Assembly (NCBI GenBank): GCA_017443145.1
Contig: JAFSPA010000002.1
Span: forward strand, 1-53,990
Direction of reading: 5' to 3'
Source of the DNA: Paludibacteraceae bacterium
Lineage (GTDB): Bacteria > Bacteroidota > Bacteroidia > Bacteroidales > Paludibacteraceae
DNA: 53,990 bases
The notes under the pieces were generated by a model. It was not told the origin of the DNA. It made no database searches and was given only the letters and a program-made list of their open reading frames with translations. The position numbers and the translations under genes are program-made. Shown piece by piece: positions 53,600 through 53,990 of the stretch (the stretch's first letter is position 1; each line of letters begins with the position of its first letter).

Positions 53600-53990
53600 A
53601 ATAGTTAAGGTTTAAAATTGTTAATACTTTAGTTAATTTAGCGTTTATGCGCCGCTTATTTATGAGCGGCTAAACGCCCTTTCATGCTCGCTCAGGCCGT
53701 TCGATGACCCTCGTCGCGGCTGTTTGGTTGTTGCCTTCTAATCTAACCGAATGGGTTTTTCACTTTTTGTAAGCATAGCGCGTTTTCTTAAGGTGGTCAG
53801 CTGACTTTCAGTCAGGAGGGTTGGCTATTAAGGCGCGCTGCAAGCTTGCTTGTGAGCGCGATTTAAGAGACAATTACGCTCAGGCTTAGCGGGGTCCCCA
53901 CAGAGCTTTGCTCGCATGGGGGAAGCGTAGGACACAGCGGAGCACTCTACGAGCTACGGGGTAGCGAGTCGTGCAAGCTGTAGTCTAAGC
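53600..53990. other. Gene-free right end with several hairpins
   Basis: No ORF of note in 391 bases. Hairpin-forming pieces include 53641-53677 (listed separately), CGCGCT with internal GCAAGCTTGC and AGCGCG near 53835-53861, and GTCAGCTGAC near 53799-53808. TCCCCA and TGGGGG near 53895 and 53920 can also pair. The block resembles the structured block at 160-460 in character but not in sequence. Confidence 0.4.
53641..53677. repeat. Two-part hairpin upstream of the 104-aa gene
   Basis: GCGTTTA (53641-53647) pairs with TAAACGC (53671-53677), and GCCGCT (53651-53656) with AGCGGC (53665-53670). TGC is bulged at 53648-53650 and the loop is TATTTATG: thirteen perfect pairs. Confidence 0.65.

Noticed and set aside
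1..53990. tRNA, rRNA, CRISPR arrays, integrase or transposase
   Set aside because: I looked for T-loop signatures, regularly spaced repeats and family motifs and saw none; small or diverged cases could be missed without a search tool.

Overview
The window looks like chromosome from a Bacteroidota bacterium of the order Bacteroidales. The signs are a complete porP-gldK-gldL-gldM-gldN type IX secretion (T9SS) gene set, secreted proteins with T9SS-like C-terminal tails, many lipoproteins with Bacteroidetes lipoboxes, DUF3098 and DUF2795 genes, and at least a dozen promoters of the Bacteroidetes primary-sigma type (TTTG, 20 bases, TAnnTTTG). A T9SS argues against Bacteroides itself; an uncultured relative of Paludibacter or Porphyromonas is my inference. 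I found no tRNA, rRNA, CRISPR array, integrase or transposase.

Layout. 1-3600 is accessory DNA: a gene running off the left edge, GC-rich structured blocks behind promoters, a roughly 220-bp palindrome, a RhuM/Fic (Doc-like) gene and a BRO-type antirepressor gene. 3600-12480 is an A+T-rich leftward run of surface genes (lipoproteins, a thioredoxin-like protein, a membrane-protein gene broken by an in-frame TGA, a lipocalin-like lipoprotein, a BspA-like protein, a large T9SS cargo, a small DUF3244-like protein). It contains three orphan C-terminal secretion tails left behind the stop codons of unrelated genes. 12567-14024 is a TPR/HTH membrane regulator whose start codon sits 4 bases from its promoter.

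14217-26000 is core: a secreted DUF6359-like protein, valS and a DAHP synthase-chorismate mutase on the plus strand, facing ftsX-DUF3098-uppP-truB-queA-ung-polA on the minus strand. 26005-32323 is the T9SS operon (DUF2795, porP, gldK, gldL, gldM, gldN), ending in a clear terminator. 32382-35134 is a radical SAM/small-lipoprotein operon with a methyltransferase and a PduO-type cobalamin adenosyltransferase.

35135-41310 holds dnaK, a secreted repeat protein and clpB. dnaK and clpB share an upstream inverted repeat that may be a chaperone-regulon operator. 41349-45097 is an acyltransferase, DUF819 transporter and Omp85-like barrel operon. 45210-51791 is a TetR-regulated RND efflux operon with a PII-like protein at its end. 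murI follows, then a gene-poor right end with a two-gene module (104-aa protein and small lipoprotein) next to hairpin-rich DNA.

The core genes are ordinary, with two exceptions: polA appears to lack the 3'-5' exonuclease domain and clpB lacks its N-terminal domain. The least explained material is the orphan tails, the structured blocks behind promoters at the left end, the shared dnaK/clpB palindrome and the radical SAM/lipoprotein operon.
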